Shown here: positions 23,979 through 32,975 of the stretch, in pieces
Numbering within the stretch: the stretch's first letter is position 1
Layout of the letters: each line of letters starts with the position of its first letter
Assembly (NCBI GenBank): GCA_900550645.1
Contig: URTA01000004.1
Location: 32,634-96,633, forward strand
Direction: 5' to 3'
Length of the DNA stretch: 64,000 bases
Origin: an uncultured Porphyromonadaceae bacterium
Lineage (GTDB): Bacteria > Bacteroidota > Bacteroidia > Bacteroidales > Muribaculaceae
Position numbers and translations under genes: made by a program
The notes under the pieces: model-generated
What the model was told of the DNA's origin: nothing
Database searches by the model: none
Seen by the model: only the letters and a program-made list of their open reading frames with translations

Positions 23979-25442
23979 ATGGGAGGCAATACAGACAATG
24001 CGCCCGGCCAGTCGCTGAAGCAGCGGACGGCGCGGACGCTGAAATGGAACACGATAGACCGTGTGTCGCAGCAGGTGGCACTCGCGGTCATCGGCGTTGT
24101 GCTTGCCAACCTGCTCTCGCGTGAGGACTACGGCCTGACGGGCGTGATAGCCATGTTTCAGGCATTCGCCATTGTGTTTGTTGACAGCGGCTTCGGCGCG
24201 GCTCTGTTGCAGAAGAAGGAGACTGACGAGCGCGACTATAGCACGGTGTTCTGGTTCAACATTGCCGTGGCGGTGGGGATATACATAATCTTGTGGTTTG
24301 CCGCGCCGCTGATAGCCGATTTCTTCCGCAGCGAGCGGCTTGTGCTGCTGTCGCGTGTGATGTTCCTGTCGTTCATCCTCAACGCGCTGGGCATTGTGCA
24401 GACCAATCGCCTGATGAAGCAGATGGAGGTGCGCCAGATAGCGTTGAGCAACCTCGCGGGGCTTGCCGTGTCAGGCGCGGTAGGCATCTGGCTCGCCGTG
24501 ACGGGCTGGGGCGTGTGGGCGTTGGTATGGCAGACGGTCAGCCTTGCTTTCGTCAAGACAGCTTGGCTGTGGCTGGCGGTGCGGTGGCGGCCCGTGTGGG
24601 TGTTCAGCCGCGAGTCTATGCGCAGCATACGGCGCGTGGGCATGGGGGTGTTTTCCAGCTCGCTGCTCAATACGTTCTTCCTCAACCTGTACACTTTCGT
24701 CATCGGGCGTTGGTCGCTGGGGATGCTGGGCGTGTACACACAGGCCGACAAGTGGAGCAAGATGGGGACAGCGTCGCTGTCGCAGATTATCACTGCCACC
24801 TTTGTGCCGCTGCTGTCACGCTTCCAGGACAACGCTGCCGAGTTTGTGCGCTATGTGCGGCGTGTTGACCGGTTTGCCGCGCTGACGGTTGTGCCGCTCA
24901 TGGCTGGGCTTGCCATGATAGCCACGCCGCTGTTTCACACGCTGTTCGGCACGAAATGGGACGATGCCATACCGCTGTTCCAGATACTGTCGCTGCGCGG
25001 CGTGTTCATAATCTTCATTTCCGTTTACAACAATTACCTGCTCGCAGCCGGGCGTGCCGGGTCGCTGGTGGTGGTCGAGACTGTCAAGGACGTGACGATG
25101 CTTGCGGCATTGGCGGTGACGGTTTTCATCGGTACAGTCGAGGCGTTGGTGTGGGGGCAGATGGTCGCCTCCGCGCTGACATGGGTGTACGTGCTGCTTC
25201 TCACCTCGCGCAAGACCGCATGCCGCGTGCGGTATATGCTCGCCGACATGGTGCCGGCGTTGGCACTGAGTGCCGCAGCCCTCGCCGCCGGGTGGGGAGT
25301 GTCGCTGGTGACGGACGAGGCAGCGGTTCAGCTTGTGCTGCGCATTGCGGTAGCTGCCGTGGTGTACGTCACGCTGGCGTGCGCACTGCGCTTGCCGGAA
25401 GTCGCTGATGCCCGCGCATACATCCTCAAACGCCGCAATTGA
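23979..25442 (+). CDS. Polysaccharide flippase (MOP superfamily, Wzx/PST-like)
   Basis: 487 residues from ATG 23979 (MGGNTDNAPGQSLKQRTART). About 12-14 predicted membrane helices. The N-terminal 'TLKWNTIDRVSQQVALAVIG' and 'LANLLSREDYGLTGVIAMFQ' are typical of Wzx-like lipopolysaccharide or teichuronic-acid exporters that move lipid-linked oligosaccharides across the inner membrane. No glycosyltransferase cluster is nearby, so the substrate is unknown. The earlier in-frame ATG at 23928 precedes the promoter and is excluded. Confidence 0.87.
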   Translation: MGGNTDNAPGQSLKQRTARTLKWNTIDRVSQQVALAVIGVVLANLLSREDYGLTGVIAMFQAFAIVFVDSGFGAALLQKKETDERDYSTVFWFNIAVAVGIYIILWFAAPLIADFFRSERLVLLSRVMFLSFILNALGIVQTNRLMKQMEVRQIALSNLAGLAVSGAVGIWLAVTGWGVWALVWQTVSLAFVKTAWLWLAVRWRPVWVFSRESMRSIRRVGMGVFSSSLLNTFFLNLYTFVIGRWSLGMLGVYTQADKWSKMGTASLSQIITATFVPLLSRFQDNAAEFVRYVRRVDRFAALTVVPLMAGLAMIATPLFHTLFGTKWDDAIPLFQILSLRGVFIIFISVYNNYLLAAGRAGSLVVVETVKDVTMLAALAVTVFIGTVEALVWGQMVASALTWVYVLLLTSRKTACRVRYMLADMVPALALSAAALAAGWGVSLVTDEAAVQLVLRIAVAAVVYVTLACALRLPEVADARAYILKRRN

Positions 25443-25478
25443 GAACGCATCGTGTTTCCTGGACGGAATTTGACCGGG

Positions 25479-26474
25479 TTATTCCTGTGAGAGGCGCAGA
25501 AGCGGCATCACGTCCAAGTCCTTGGTGTCGAGCGTGTATGTGCCGAATACGCCCACTCCGCCGTCTATGTTGTTGTAGTATTTCATCGGCTCGCTCACGC
25601 CTATGTCCACCATGCCGCCGTGCAGCCCGTCGGAGAGCGGGTTGTTGTACAGCACACTGACGAGGTATTCGTAGTAGTCACGCGAAATGGCGTACAGCAT
25701 GAACTTGCGCGGCATCTCTACCTCTGTATTGGCGGGCGGAAAAGACCACCCTTCTGTCTGTAAAATCTCCTTCACCAAGAGGGTGTGCGTTTCCCCGTCA
25801 ATGCCGTAGTCGGAGAAGGGCAGTCCGTATGGGCAGTACGGCTCCCACCCTGGCACAACTGCGTTGATGCGGCGGGCAAGCTGCTGGAATACATACTCGT
25901 CTGTGAAATCACGCTCCCCCATGGTTATCCCCGGGAGCAAATGGCTGGTCTTGTCGTATTGCAGGAAATAATAGTTTTCCTCGTCTGCCGGGTCGGTGAA
26001 CGTCACCTCGTATGAGACGATGTAGTCGGAGCCGGTATACACATACAACGGACCGCGCACCGAAGCGTCGATGCTCTCTATGCTTATCTTGCGCGGGATT
26101 ATGCCTTTGCAGCTGACCGGCTTGTTGTCGTAGACGGTGCGCAGCTCCACTTCATCACCTTCGAGGGGCTTGACTGTTGACATATACAGATGTCTGTTCT
26201 CGTTGTAGGTCAATGTGCCTCGCGACTCGCCGTTGATGTAGAGCGCGATGTCGAGGCCGGTGACGTAGTCATGGTCGGGGTGATCGTCCGAATAGAAGTA
26301 AGTGCGCGTGGCAGCCACCGCGACAGTCGAATCCGGGTTGGCTATCGAATTGAGGGTCAGTATATTTTCGCCCTCCTGTCCCTTGTATTTGTCGAGGTCT
26401 ATGTCCTGGTAGCAGCTTGTAGCAACAGCCATGAGCGCGATGCAGGCGGCAAGGCATGGTATTGGGTGTTTCAT
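25479..26474 (-). CDS. DUF4249 lipoprotein
   Basis: 331 residues from ATG 26474. Lipoprotein signal ends in ATSC (Cys about residue 21). The mature part begins 'YQDIDLDKYKGQEGENILTL' and has the beta-rich DUF4249 pattern 'TVAVAATRTYFYSDDHPDHD' and 'CKGIIPRKISIESID'. DUF4249 proteins occur with TonB-dependent receptors in Bacteroidetes and are thought to be surface partners. It follows the receptor gene by 4 bp, so it is the last gene of a three-gene operon. Confidence 0.85.
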   Translation of the reverse strand: MKHPIPCLAACIALMAVATSCYQDIDLDKYKGQEGENILTLNSIANPDSTVAVAATRTYFYSDDHPDHDYVTGLDIALYINGESRGTLTYNENRHLYMSTVKPLEGDEVELRTVYDNKPVSCKGIIPRKISIESIDASVRGPLYVYTGSDYIVSYEVTFTDPADEENYYFLQYDKTSHLLPGITMGERDFTDEYVFQQLARRINAVVPGWEPYCPYGLPFSDYGIDGETHTLLVKEILQTEGWSFPPANTEVEMPRKFMLYAISRDYYEYLVSVLYNNPLSDGLHGGMVDIGVSEPMKYYNNIDGGVGVFGTYTLDTKDLDVMPLLRLSQE

Positions 26475-26478
26475 GTTG

Positions 26479-28740
26479 TCAGAATTCGTATGTGTATGAA
26501 ACGGAGGGTATGATGGGCAGGAGGCACAGCTTGCGGAAATTGCGGTCAATCGTGCCATATCCCGTGTCCTCTTTCTTTATCGTTATCGCGTTCATGTAGC
26601 AATAGGCATTGTAGAGGCTGAAGTTCCATATCGAGCGGTGGCCGTTCTTGAGCTTCTTGTAGAGGCTCATGCCGATGTCGAGCCGCTGGTATGCCGGCAG
26701 CCGCACATTGTTGCGCCCCGAGTAGTAGCCGATTCCCTCAGTCAGTGAACTGTCAGACTCATTGGAATTTGTTCCAGTGGTCGGTGCGTCGGGAAAGAAG
26801 TCGCTCGGCTCGTCATAGTTGTAGAGCGCGACGGTCATACGGTTGCCGGTCATGAACGTCCACCCGGCATTGAACTCGATTTTTTCATTCAGGCGGTAGG
26901 TGGCGTTGATGTTTATCTTGTGGCGGTTGTCAAACTTGGCAGGGAATTTCAGCCCGCCATTCAGCTTCTCAAACTTGCGCCAGTTCCACATCAGGCCGTA
27001 GCTGACAGTGCCGCGCACCTTGCCGAACTCCTTGGTTACGCTCAGGTCAACGCCGTAAGCCCACCCCTTGCCGCCGGTGATCTTGTCGTCCCAGTCGAGC
27101 TTCGGGTCGATTGAGGAGATGCCCTCGCGGTATTCCACCAGATTGCGCATCTGCTTGTACCACCCCTCAACGGAGAAGAACATATCGCGGGGGAGGTTGC
27201 CGTAAACGCCCACGGAATACTGGTCGCTGCCCAGCGGCTCGAGGCCTTTGCCCACAGGCTGCCACAGGTCGGTGGGGAGGCTTATGTAGTTGCTCGACAC
27301 CTGCTGCACATACTGGTTGATGCGTGCATACGAGGCCTTGATGCTGTAGTCTTCGGTCACGTTGACGCGCACTGAAGCCCTCGGCTCGAGGCGCGGAAAG
27401 GAGCGGCCGCCGATGCGGTGGCTTACGAAGCGCAGCCCTGCATCGAGCGATGCCCACTCGCCGAAGTTGAACAGGTTGTCAACGTATGCGAACACCTCAT
27501 TTGACCGCACCTGCGGGTTGCCGTTGTTGTCGTTGCGGTAACTGTCAGCGTCGCGATACTCATTCTCGATGCCGTCGGGGTGGTAGTTGTGGTGGACATA
27601 CCCTGCGCCGAGCTTGAGCAGGTATACCTGCCCGAACTGCTGCATATACTGCGCGTTAACCCCGATGTCGGCGATTGAGTTTTTCGTGCCGTTGATTGAG
27701 TAGCCGTATGTCGAGGGGTCGGAGAGGTCGTTCTGATGCTCCTGCTTCTGGCGGTAATTCGAGAAATAGCGCGTATAGTACACCGAGCCGGTCAGCATGC
27801 CGCCGCCCAGGCGGTAGTCGGCATTGAGCGACACGCCCCAGTTGCCCCATACGAGGCGGTTGGTGTTCTCGTCAAAGAATTTCGTGTCCTCTTCGACCGT
27901 TGTGGATGAGCCGTCAGGGTCGGGATAGGATGAATAACCGCTGTCGTCGGTCTCAAACTTGCGGTCGCCTATCTTGAGGTAGTCACGGCCGTAATATCCG
28001 ATTGCGTATATCTTGCCGTCGCCGACTTTCCAGTCCACGCGAGCGTTGAAGTCCATGAAGTTGTAGCCGGCAATGGTCTTCTTGCCTTTCTTGTGCTGAA
28101 TGGCGTTGAAAATGGCGAGCGCGGGCAGCCCCACGATGTCTATCCATGAGCGGCGCACTGCCGCGCTGAAAGCGAGCTTGTCGCGGACTATCGGCCCGGA
28201 GATGTAGCCGTTTGCCGCGAGCAGCCCCACGGTGAACTTGCCGGTGAACCGTTCGAAGTCAGGGGCTTTCATCTTGATGTCGGTGATGCTGGAGATGCGT
28301 CCGCCGTAGCGTGCCGGGAATGCCGACTTGAAGAAATCGACGTTGTGGATGGTCGATACGTTGAACGAGGAGAAGATGCCTCCGACGTGGCTGACATGGT
28401 ACAGAGGCAGACCGTTGTACAGGAACAGGTTCTGGTCGTTGTCGCCGCCGTGCACATACAGCCCGGCGAAGCCCTCGACACCCTGTGCCACGCCCGGAAG
28501 CGTCTGCAAAGTCTTGACAACATCCGGCTCGCCGAACAGTACCGGCAGCTTCAGGATAATGTCGCCGCTTATCACGTGGCGACCCATTTCTGCCGCTTTC
28601 AGGTTGCGCTGCGCGTCGCTTGCCGTGACTATTACCTCGTCGAGCGTCTGTGCTGGTACGGAGTCAGAGGGCGTTTGCGCAAAGGCGGGGACAGCCGCCA
28701 GTGCCGCGAAAGCCCCCGCCGCAAGTATGCTTTTCATCAT
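26479..28740 (-). CDS. TonB-dependent outer-membrane receptor lacking a carboxypeptidase-regulatory-like domain
   Basis: 753 residues. Signal peptide (1-21, AAVPAFAQ), then almost directly a TonB-box-like 'QTLDEVIVTASD' and a plug domain ('KLPVLFGEPDVVKTLQTLPG', 'LYVHGGDNDQNLFLYNGLPL'), followed by a beta-barrel ending in aromatic 'PSVSYTYEF', as expected for outer-membrane insertion. Receptors paired with DUF4249 lipoproteins usually have an N-terminal CarboxypepD_reg-like domain of about 100 residues; here there is none. It takes up an unknown ligand using TonB. The ATG at 28740 overlaps the preceding lipoprotein gene's stop. Confidence 0.88.
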   Translation of the reverse strand: MMKSILAAGAFAALAAVPAFAQTPSDSVPAQTLDEVIVTASDAQRNLKAAEMGRHVISGDIILKLPVLFGEPDVVKTLQTLPGVAQGVEGFAGLYVHGGDNDQNLFLYNGLPLYHVSHVGGIFSSFNVSTIHNVDFFKSAFPARYGGRISSITDIKMKAPDFERFTGKFTVGLLAANGYISGPIVRDKLAFSAAVRRSWIDIVGLPALAIFNAIQHKKGKKTIAGYNFMDFNARVDWKVGDGKIYAIGYYGRDYLKIGDRKFETDDSGYSSYPDPDGSSTTVEEDTKFFDENTNRLVWGNWGVSLNADYRLGGGMLTGSVYYTRYFSNYRQKQEHQNDLSDPSTYGYSINGTKNSIADIGVNAQYMQQFGQVYLLKLGAGYVHHNYHPDGIENEYRDADSYRNDNNGNPQVRSNEVFAYVDNLFNFGEWASLDAGLRFVSHRIGGRSFPRLEPRASVRVNVTEDYSIKASYARINQYVQQVSSNYISLPTDLWQPVGKGLEPLGSDQYSVGVYGNLPRDMFFSVEGWYKQMRNLVEYREGISSIDPKLDWDDKITGGKGWAYGVDLSVTKEFGKVRGTVSYGLMWNWRKFEKLNGGLKFPAKFDNRHKININATYRLNEKIEFNAGWTFMTGNRMTVALYNYDEPSDFFPDAPTTGTNSNESDSSLTEGIGYYSGRNNVRLPAYQRLDIGMSLYKKLKNGHRSIWNFSLYNAYCYMNAITIKKEDTGYGTIDRNFRKLCLLPIIPSVSYTYEF

Positions 28741-29168
28741 TTCCTTGATGTGAAGTTTACTACAATCTTCGCTTCATCTGGAATAAATGGACTCCCAATA
28801 AATTCTCCAGACACATCGTATGTTATACCATCCATCTCGAATACGCCCTCAAAAGTGTCAGGAACATATTCAACCACTACGTCTGTAACTTTATTTTTCT
28901 TCTTAAGTCCTTTTATCTTAAGAGTGCTGCTGTGCCTCTTTTCATCAAGGTTGATAAGTTCGGAAGTAACCCGGATTTCAGATACTGAAGTTTTCTCAAC
29001 ACCGTCTATGTAAACAGTCGAATGATTGCTGTCATAAGTCCAGTCGCGCGGTCCGCTATGAGGTGTTATGACGCCCGTGGGTTCATATTTGTCGTCACAG
29101 GATATGAACAGTAGTGCTGTGAGCAGTCCGATGAGCAGGGCTGTACCTGCACTGAAGATTTTCTTCAT
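28737..29168 (-). CDS. Small AT-rich lipoprotein, first gene of the TonB receptor operon
   Basis: 143 residues with a lipoprotein signal peptide (lipobox FISC, Cys about residue 24). The mature part is beta-strand-rich ('STLKIKGLKKKNKVTDVVVE', 'GITYDVSGEFIGSPFIPDE'). Base composition is visibly lower in GC than the two genes after it. The stop overlaps the receptor start by 4 bp. I do not recognise the family; a periplasmic or surface accessory for the receptor is a guess from position. Confidence 0.7.
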   Translation of the reverse strand: MKKIFSAGTALLIGLLTALLFISCDDKYEPTGVITPHSGPRDWTYDSNHSTVYIDGVEKTSVSEIRVTSELINLDEKRHSSTLKIKGLKKKNKVTDVVVEYVPDTFEGVFEMDGITYDVSGEFIGSPFIPDEAKIVVNFTSRK

Positions 29169-29239
29169 AATTCGTGGTTATTGGTTATTTAGTTGTAGTG
29201 TCGTTGGCCTGAAGGTCTCTGACACATTGTTTACGAGCG

Positions 29240-29271
29240 CAAAGTTAGTTCGCGATGTCTAAATATACAAG
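29240..29271 (-). promoter_or_regulatory. Promoter of the TonB receptor/DUF4249 operon
   Basis: On the minus strand CTTG, 20 bp, TAACTTTG (29240-29247), about 70 bp upstream of the first gene. Confidence 0.7.
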
Positions 29272-29328
29272 CTGCCGCTGGACTTTAACCTTGATGTTAA
29301 ATTTTAACACCGTGATTAACAATCTTGG

Positions 29329-30360
29329 CTATTTGGCTTGGCGGAAAGCGTCCATGATGATGGTGGGGCGGCGGTTGCGGAACGCGCCGAGCTTGTAGCC
29401 GTCCAGCACGCCGTCGGCTTCGGGCGCCCAGTACCATACGCCACGGCATGCGCCGTTGCATTCATCGTGGGCTGCGCGTATCAGCGCGGTGATGAATTTA
29501 TTCCCCTCCTCGGGAGAGTTCGCCTCAACGCCGGTCTCAACTATCATGATGTCAGTGCCGTATTTCGCTTTCAGGGCGCGTATGTTCTCCACGGCGCGGC
29601 GCAGCAGTTCCTCCTCGCTGCTGACGCTTCCGTCCTGCATGCTCCAGTAGGGGTAGAGGCTCATGCCTATCATGTCCCATTTCGCGCCGTTGCGCTGCAA
29701 GCCGTCGAAGATGCGGTTGTACAGCTCGCTGTCGAAGCCGCTGTCGAGGTGGACTATCACTGCTGCATCGGGGTATACGCTCTTGACTGCATCATATCCG
29801 GCAGCGGTAAGCCCGGCGTATTGCGGCATCTGCGTCTCGGCACGCGCCATGTCCCATAGCATGCCGTGGGTGGTCTCGTTGCCGACCTGCACCCAGCGCA
29901 CATCCACGCCGTGGGCGCGGAGCATCTGCAGCGTCGAGGCGGTATGCTCGCGCAGCGCACCGCGCATTTCCTCATAGCCCATGCCGCGCCAGCGTGCCGG
30001 AATGTTCTGCTTGGCGGGGTCTGCCCACCAGTCGGAGTAGTGGAAATCAACCATTACGGGCATGCCGGCGTCCTTGGCACGCAACGCCATGCGCAGCACG
30101 TCCTCGGGCGAGCAGAAGCCGTCTGTCGGGGCTACCCATACGCGCAGCCGCACCCCGGCGATGCCGTAGTCTTTCATCAGGCTGTACAGGTCGCGTTCGC
30201 GGCCGGCGGTGTCGTAGAATTTCGCACCTTGGCTTTCAAGGTAAGACACTCCGGAAATGTCTGCGCCGAGGATGAAATCGTCTTCGGCATGAAGAACAGA
30301 AGAAACTGCCGTCAGCAGCGAGGCTGCGGCGCAAATCAGAAATCGGGGAAATCGCTTCAT
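29329..30360 (-). CDS. GH53 arabinogalactan endo-beta-1,4-galactanase
   Basis: 343 residues, exported by a signal peptide (1-25, VLHA). Hydrolyses beta-1,4-galactan side chains of pectin type I arabinogalactan. The acid/base Glu is E162 in 'WVQVGNETTHGMLWD', and the nucleophile Glu is E275 in 'IMIVETGVEA'. Also typical are 'GVRLRVWVAPTDG' and 'VDFHYSDWWADP'. Full family length. It follows the Sel1-repeat gene by about 10 bp on the minus strand and ends the porW-porX run. No SusC/SusD pair is adjacent, which is unusual for a glycan enzyme in this order. Confidence 0.92.
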   Translation of the reverse strand: MKRFPRFLICAAASLLTAVSSVLHAEDDFILGADISGVSYLESQGAKFYDTAGRERDLYSLMKDYGIAGVRLRVWVAPTDGFCSPEDVLRMALRAKDAGMPVMVDFHYSDWWADPAKQNIPARWRGMGYEEMRGALREHTASTLQMLRAHGVDVRWVQVGNETTHGMLWDMARAETQMPQYAGLTAAGYDAVKSVYPDAAVIVHLDSGFDSELYNRIFDGLQRNGAKWDMIGMSLYPYWSMQDGSVSSEEELLRRAVENIRALKAKYGTDIMIVETGVEANSPEEGNKFITALIRAAHDECNGACRGVWYWAPEADGVLDGYKLGAFRNRRPTIIMDAFRQAK

Positions 30361-30370
30361 AATCAGATAG

Positions 30371-31417
30371 TCATTTGGTATTCAACATAGTCTCGGCGGC
30401 AGTCTGCGCATCGGTGATGCCGGCGGCAGCGGCTTGCTCATACCAGTATTGCTGTGAGTTGGTGCGCTGTGTGCCGGGAGGGAGGGCATCGTCGGGTATC
30501 TGCTGCAATGCGTCGGGGAACATGTCGAGCATCTCGGCGATGACAAACTGCGCCGGGGCGTACCCGGCTGTCGCGGCGCGGTAGAAGTGGATAATCGAGA
30601 GAGTGTGGTCGTATGCCGTGCCCAGTCCACGCGAGCAGGCATCGCCGAGCAGGGCTTCGGCGTGTGCGTTACCCTTTTCGGCGGCTATGCGAAACAGGAA
30701 CACGCCGACCGTCGGGCCTCGGCGCAGGTAATGGCGCAACCCGAGGCGCACTGCCTCTTCGGAGGGCAACTGGCGGTAGCTTTTGCCGCGCAGCGCGAGC
30801 AGTTTCAGCTGCGCATCTGCAAGTCCTCGGTCAATGGCGAGAGTGTACAGCGAGTCGGCGCGGAGGGTGTCGCAGGGTACGCCTTCGCCGCATGCGTATA
30901 GGTCGCCGAGCATGGCGGAGGCGGTAGCCACGCCGCCGTCGGAGGCACGCCGCAGCCAGTATGCCGCCTTGGCATAGTCGCGCTCTACCAGTTCCCCCTC
31001 GGCGAGCAGCCACCCGAGGTTGTTGTAACTGCGCACGTCGCCGAGTTGCGCAGCCTCTTCGATGAGTGCCAGTGCGCGGCGGGTGTCACGCGGCACGCCC
31101 TCGCCACGGTAATACTTGAAACCGAGATAGTTCAGCGCGGCTGGCGACTTCATGTCGGCGGCACGCTGCAGCAGCTGCATTGCCACTGCGCTGTCGGCAG
31201 CAACGCCGGGTACGCCGCGCTCGAAGACGGAGGAGAGACGGAACACCTCGGCGGCATCGGCAGTGTCGGCACGCGCTATCAGGGCGCGGCGCAGCGAGTC
31301 CGTGTCTATCGCGGCAGCAGGGCCGTTGCCCACGGCATGCGTCCGGGGCATAAGCGCGGCTGCTACCACCGCCATCAACAGCAATATGGGACACCTTCTG
31401 CACATGCCGCAGGTCAT
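30371..31417 (-). CDS. Sel1-repeat (SLR) exported protein
   Basis: 348 residues, N-terminal signal peptide (about 1-28). At least five Sel1-like helical repeats with the pattern 'A..LG.....G.GV..D...A'; for example 'ALNYLGFKYYRGEGVPRDTR', 'ASAMLGDLYACGEGVPCDTL' and 'AEALLGDACSRGLGTAYDHT'. Such repeats are protein-binding scaffolds in the periplasm. The ATG overlaps the porX stop by 4 bp, so it is translated with porX and may act in the same pathway; this is inference. Confidence 0.82.
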   Translation of the reverse strand: MTCGMCRRCPILLLMAVVAAALMPRTHAVGNGPAAAIDTDSLRRALIARADTADAAEVFRLSSVFERGVPGVAADSAVAMQLLQRAADMKSPAALNYLGFKYYRGEGVPRDTRRALALIEEAAQLGDVRSYNNLGWLLAEGELVERDYAKAAYWLRRASDGGVATASAMLGDLYACGEGVPCDTLRADSLYTLAIDRGLADAQLKLLALRGKSYRQLPSEEAVRLGLRHYLRRGPTVGVFLFRIAAEKGNAHAEALLGDACSRGLGTAYDHTLSIIHFYRAATAGYAPAQFVIAEMLDMFPDALQQIPDDALPPGTQRTNSQQYWYEQAAAAGITDAQTAAETMLNTK

Positions 31418-32949
31418 TTCGGGGTCATCGTCACAAGCGGCACGAGCATCTCCTCCATGGATATTCCGCCGTGCTGGAATGTTCCGGTATAGTATTGCAC
31501 ATAGTAGTTGTAGTTGTTGGGATAGGAGAAGAAATCCTCGTTCAGGGCATATATGAACTCGCTGGAGACGTTGGGCGAGGGCAGCCCGAAGCGTTTTGGC
31601 TGGTGCATCTCATATACCTGCTTGGCGTTGTATTTCAGGTTTTTGCCCACTTTGTAGCGCAGGTTGGTGTTGGTGTTCTTGTCTCCGACTACCTTGATAG
31701 GCTTGTCTACACGGATGGTGCCGTGGTCGGTGGTCAGCACCACCTTGTAGCCCATCGAGGCGATGCGGCGGAACAGGTCGAGAGTCGACGAGTGGCGGAA
31801 CCATGACTCGGTCAGCGAGCGGTAGGCGGCATCGGAGTTTGCGAGTTCGCGTATCATCTTCGACTCGGTACGGGCGTGCGAGAGCATGTCGATAAAGTTG
31901 AGGACGACGACATTCAGGTCGTTGTCTTTCAGGTCGTTGATGCGTTGCAGGAACTTCTCGCAGGAGACGGAGTCGTTCAGCTTGGTGTACGAATACTTGT
32001 CTTTGCGGCGGAAGCGTGCGAGCTGCGTCCCCACGAGTTCCCCCTCGTGAACGTTCAGCCCCTCGTCCTCGTCCTCTTCGACCCAGTACTGCGGGTACAT
32101 TGAGGCTATTTGCGCTGGCATGAGGCCTGCAAAAATGGCGTTGCGGGCATACTGCGTCGAGGTGGGGAGAATGGCGGTGTAGAGGTCTTCGGAGATGTCG
32201 AACATCTCCGTCATGAGCGGCTGAACCACACGCCACTGGTCGAGGCGGAAATTGTCGATGAGTATGAAGAAGACTTTCTCCCCCTTGTCGAGCATTGGGA
32301 ACAGCTTGTGCTTGAAGATGTCGGGACTCATGAGCGGACGTGTCTCGGCATCGATCCACTCCTCATAGTTGCGCTTGACGAACTTGCAGAAGCCGGTGTT
32401 GGCGTCGCGCTTCTGCATCAGCAGCATCTCGTCGAGGTTGGACTCCGCGACGGTGAGTTTCAGCTCCCAGAATACGAGCTGGCGGTAGACGTCCATCCAT
32501 TCGGTGAGCGAAGCGGCTTGGTTTATCTGCATCGCAATCTTGCCGAAATCCTGCTGGTAGCTTGTCGAGGCCTGAGCCGCCACCAGCTCGGTGCTGTGCA
32601 GGTTCTTTTTGAGCGACAGCAGTATCTGCATCGGATTGACCGGCTTGATGAGGTAGTCGGAAATCTGGTTGCCGATGGCTTGGTTCATCAGGTTCTCCTC
32701 CTCGGACTTGGTAATCATGATTACGGGTATGTCCGGGTGGGCGTGGTTGATGCGCTCGAGTGTTTCGAGCCCCGAGAGGCCAGGCATGTTCTCGTCGAGC
32801 ATTATTAGCGAGAATTTCTCGTTGTCGAGGGCATCGAGGGCATCGCGGCCGTTGCTGACGGTCACGACATCGTAGCCCTTGTTTTTCAGGAACAGTATAT
32901 GGGGTTTCAGCAAATCGATTTCATCGTCTGCCCAAAGGATGCGATCCAT
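31414..32949 (-). CDS. porX: PorX, response regulator with PglZ phosphatase-like domain
   Basis: 511 residues. A receiver domain with phospho-acceptor D52 ('FSLIMLDENMPGLSGLETL') and conserved 'MITKSEEENLMNQ' and 'DYLIKPVNPMQIL' is followed by a helical linker and a PglZ alkaline-phosphatase-like domain: 'FFILIDNFRLDQWRVVQPLM', 'YTAILPTSTQYARNAIFAGL' and 'VLTTDHGTIRV'. This is the full PorX architecture. PorX acts with PorY and SigP to control type IX secretion genes, and in flavobacteria and Porphyromonas it degrades oligonucleotides. The kinase gene porY is not in view. porX follows porW by about 26 bp. Confidence 0.94.
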   Translation of the reverse strand: MDRILWADDEIDLLKPHILFLKNKGYDVVTVSNGRDALDALDNEKFSLIMLDENMPGLSGLETLERINHAHPDIPVIMITKSEEENLMNQAIGNQISDYLIKPVNPMQILLSLKKNLHSTELVAAQASTSYQQDFGKIAMQINQAASLTEWMDVYRQLVFWELKLTVAESNLDEMLLMQKRDANTGFCKFVKRNYEEWIDAETRPLMSPDIFKHKLFPMLDKGEKVFFILIDNFRLDQWRVVQPLMTEMFDISEDLYTAILPTSTQYARNAIFAGLMPAQIASMYPQYWVEEDEDEGLNVHEGELVGTQLARFRRKDKYSYTKLNDSVSCEKFLQRINDLKDNDLNVVVLNFIDMLSHARTESKMIRELANSDAAYRSLTESWFRHSSTLDLFRRIASMGYKVVLTTDHGTIRVDKPIKVVGDKNTNTNLRYKVGKNLKYNAKQVYEMHQPKRFGLPSPNVSSEFIYALNEDFFSYPNNYNYYVQYYTGTFQHGGISMEEMLVPLVTMTPK

Positions 32950-32975
32950 AGTAAAAAGCGTTAACGGTTATTATG

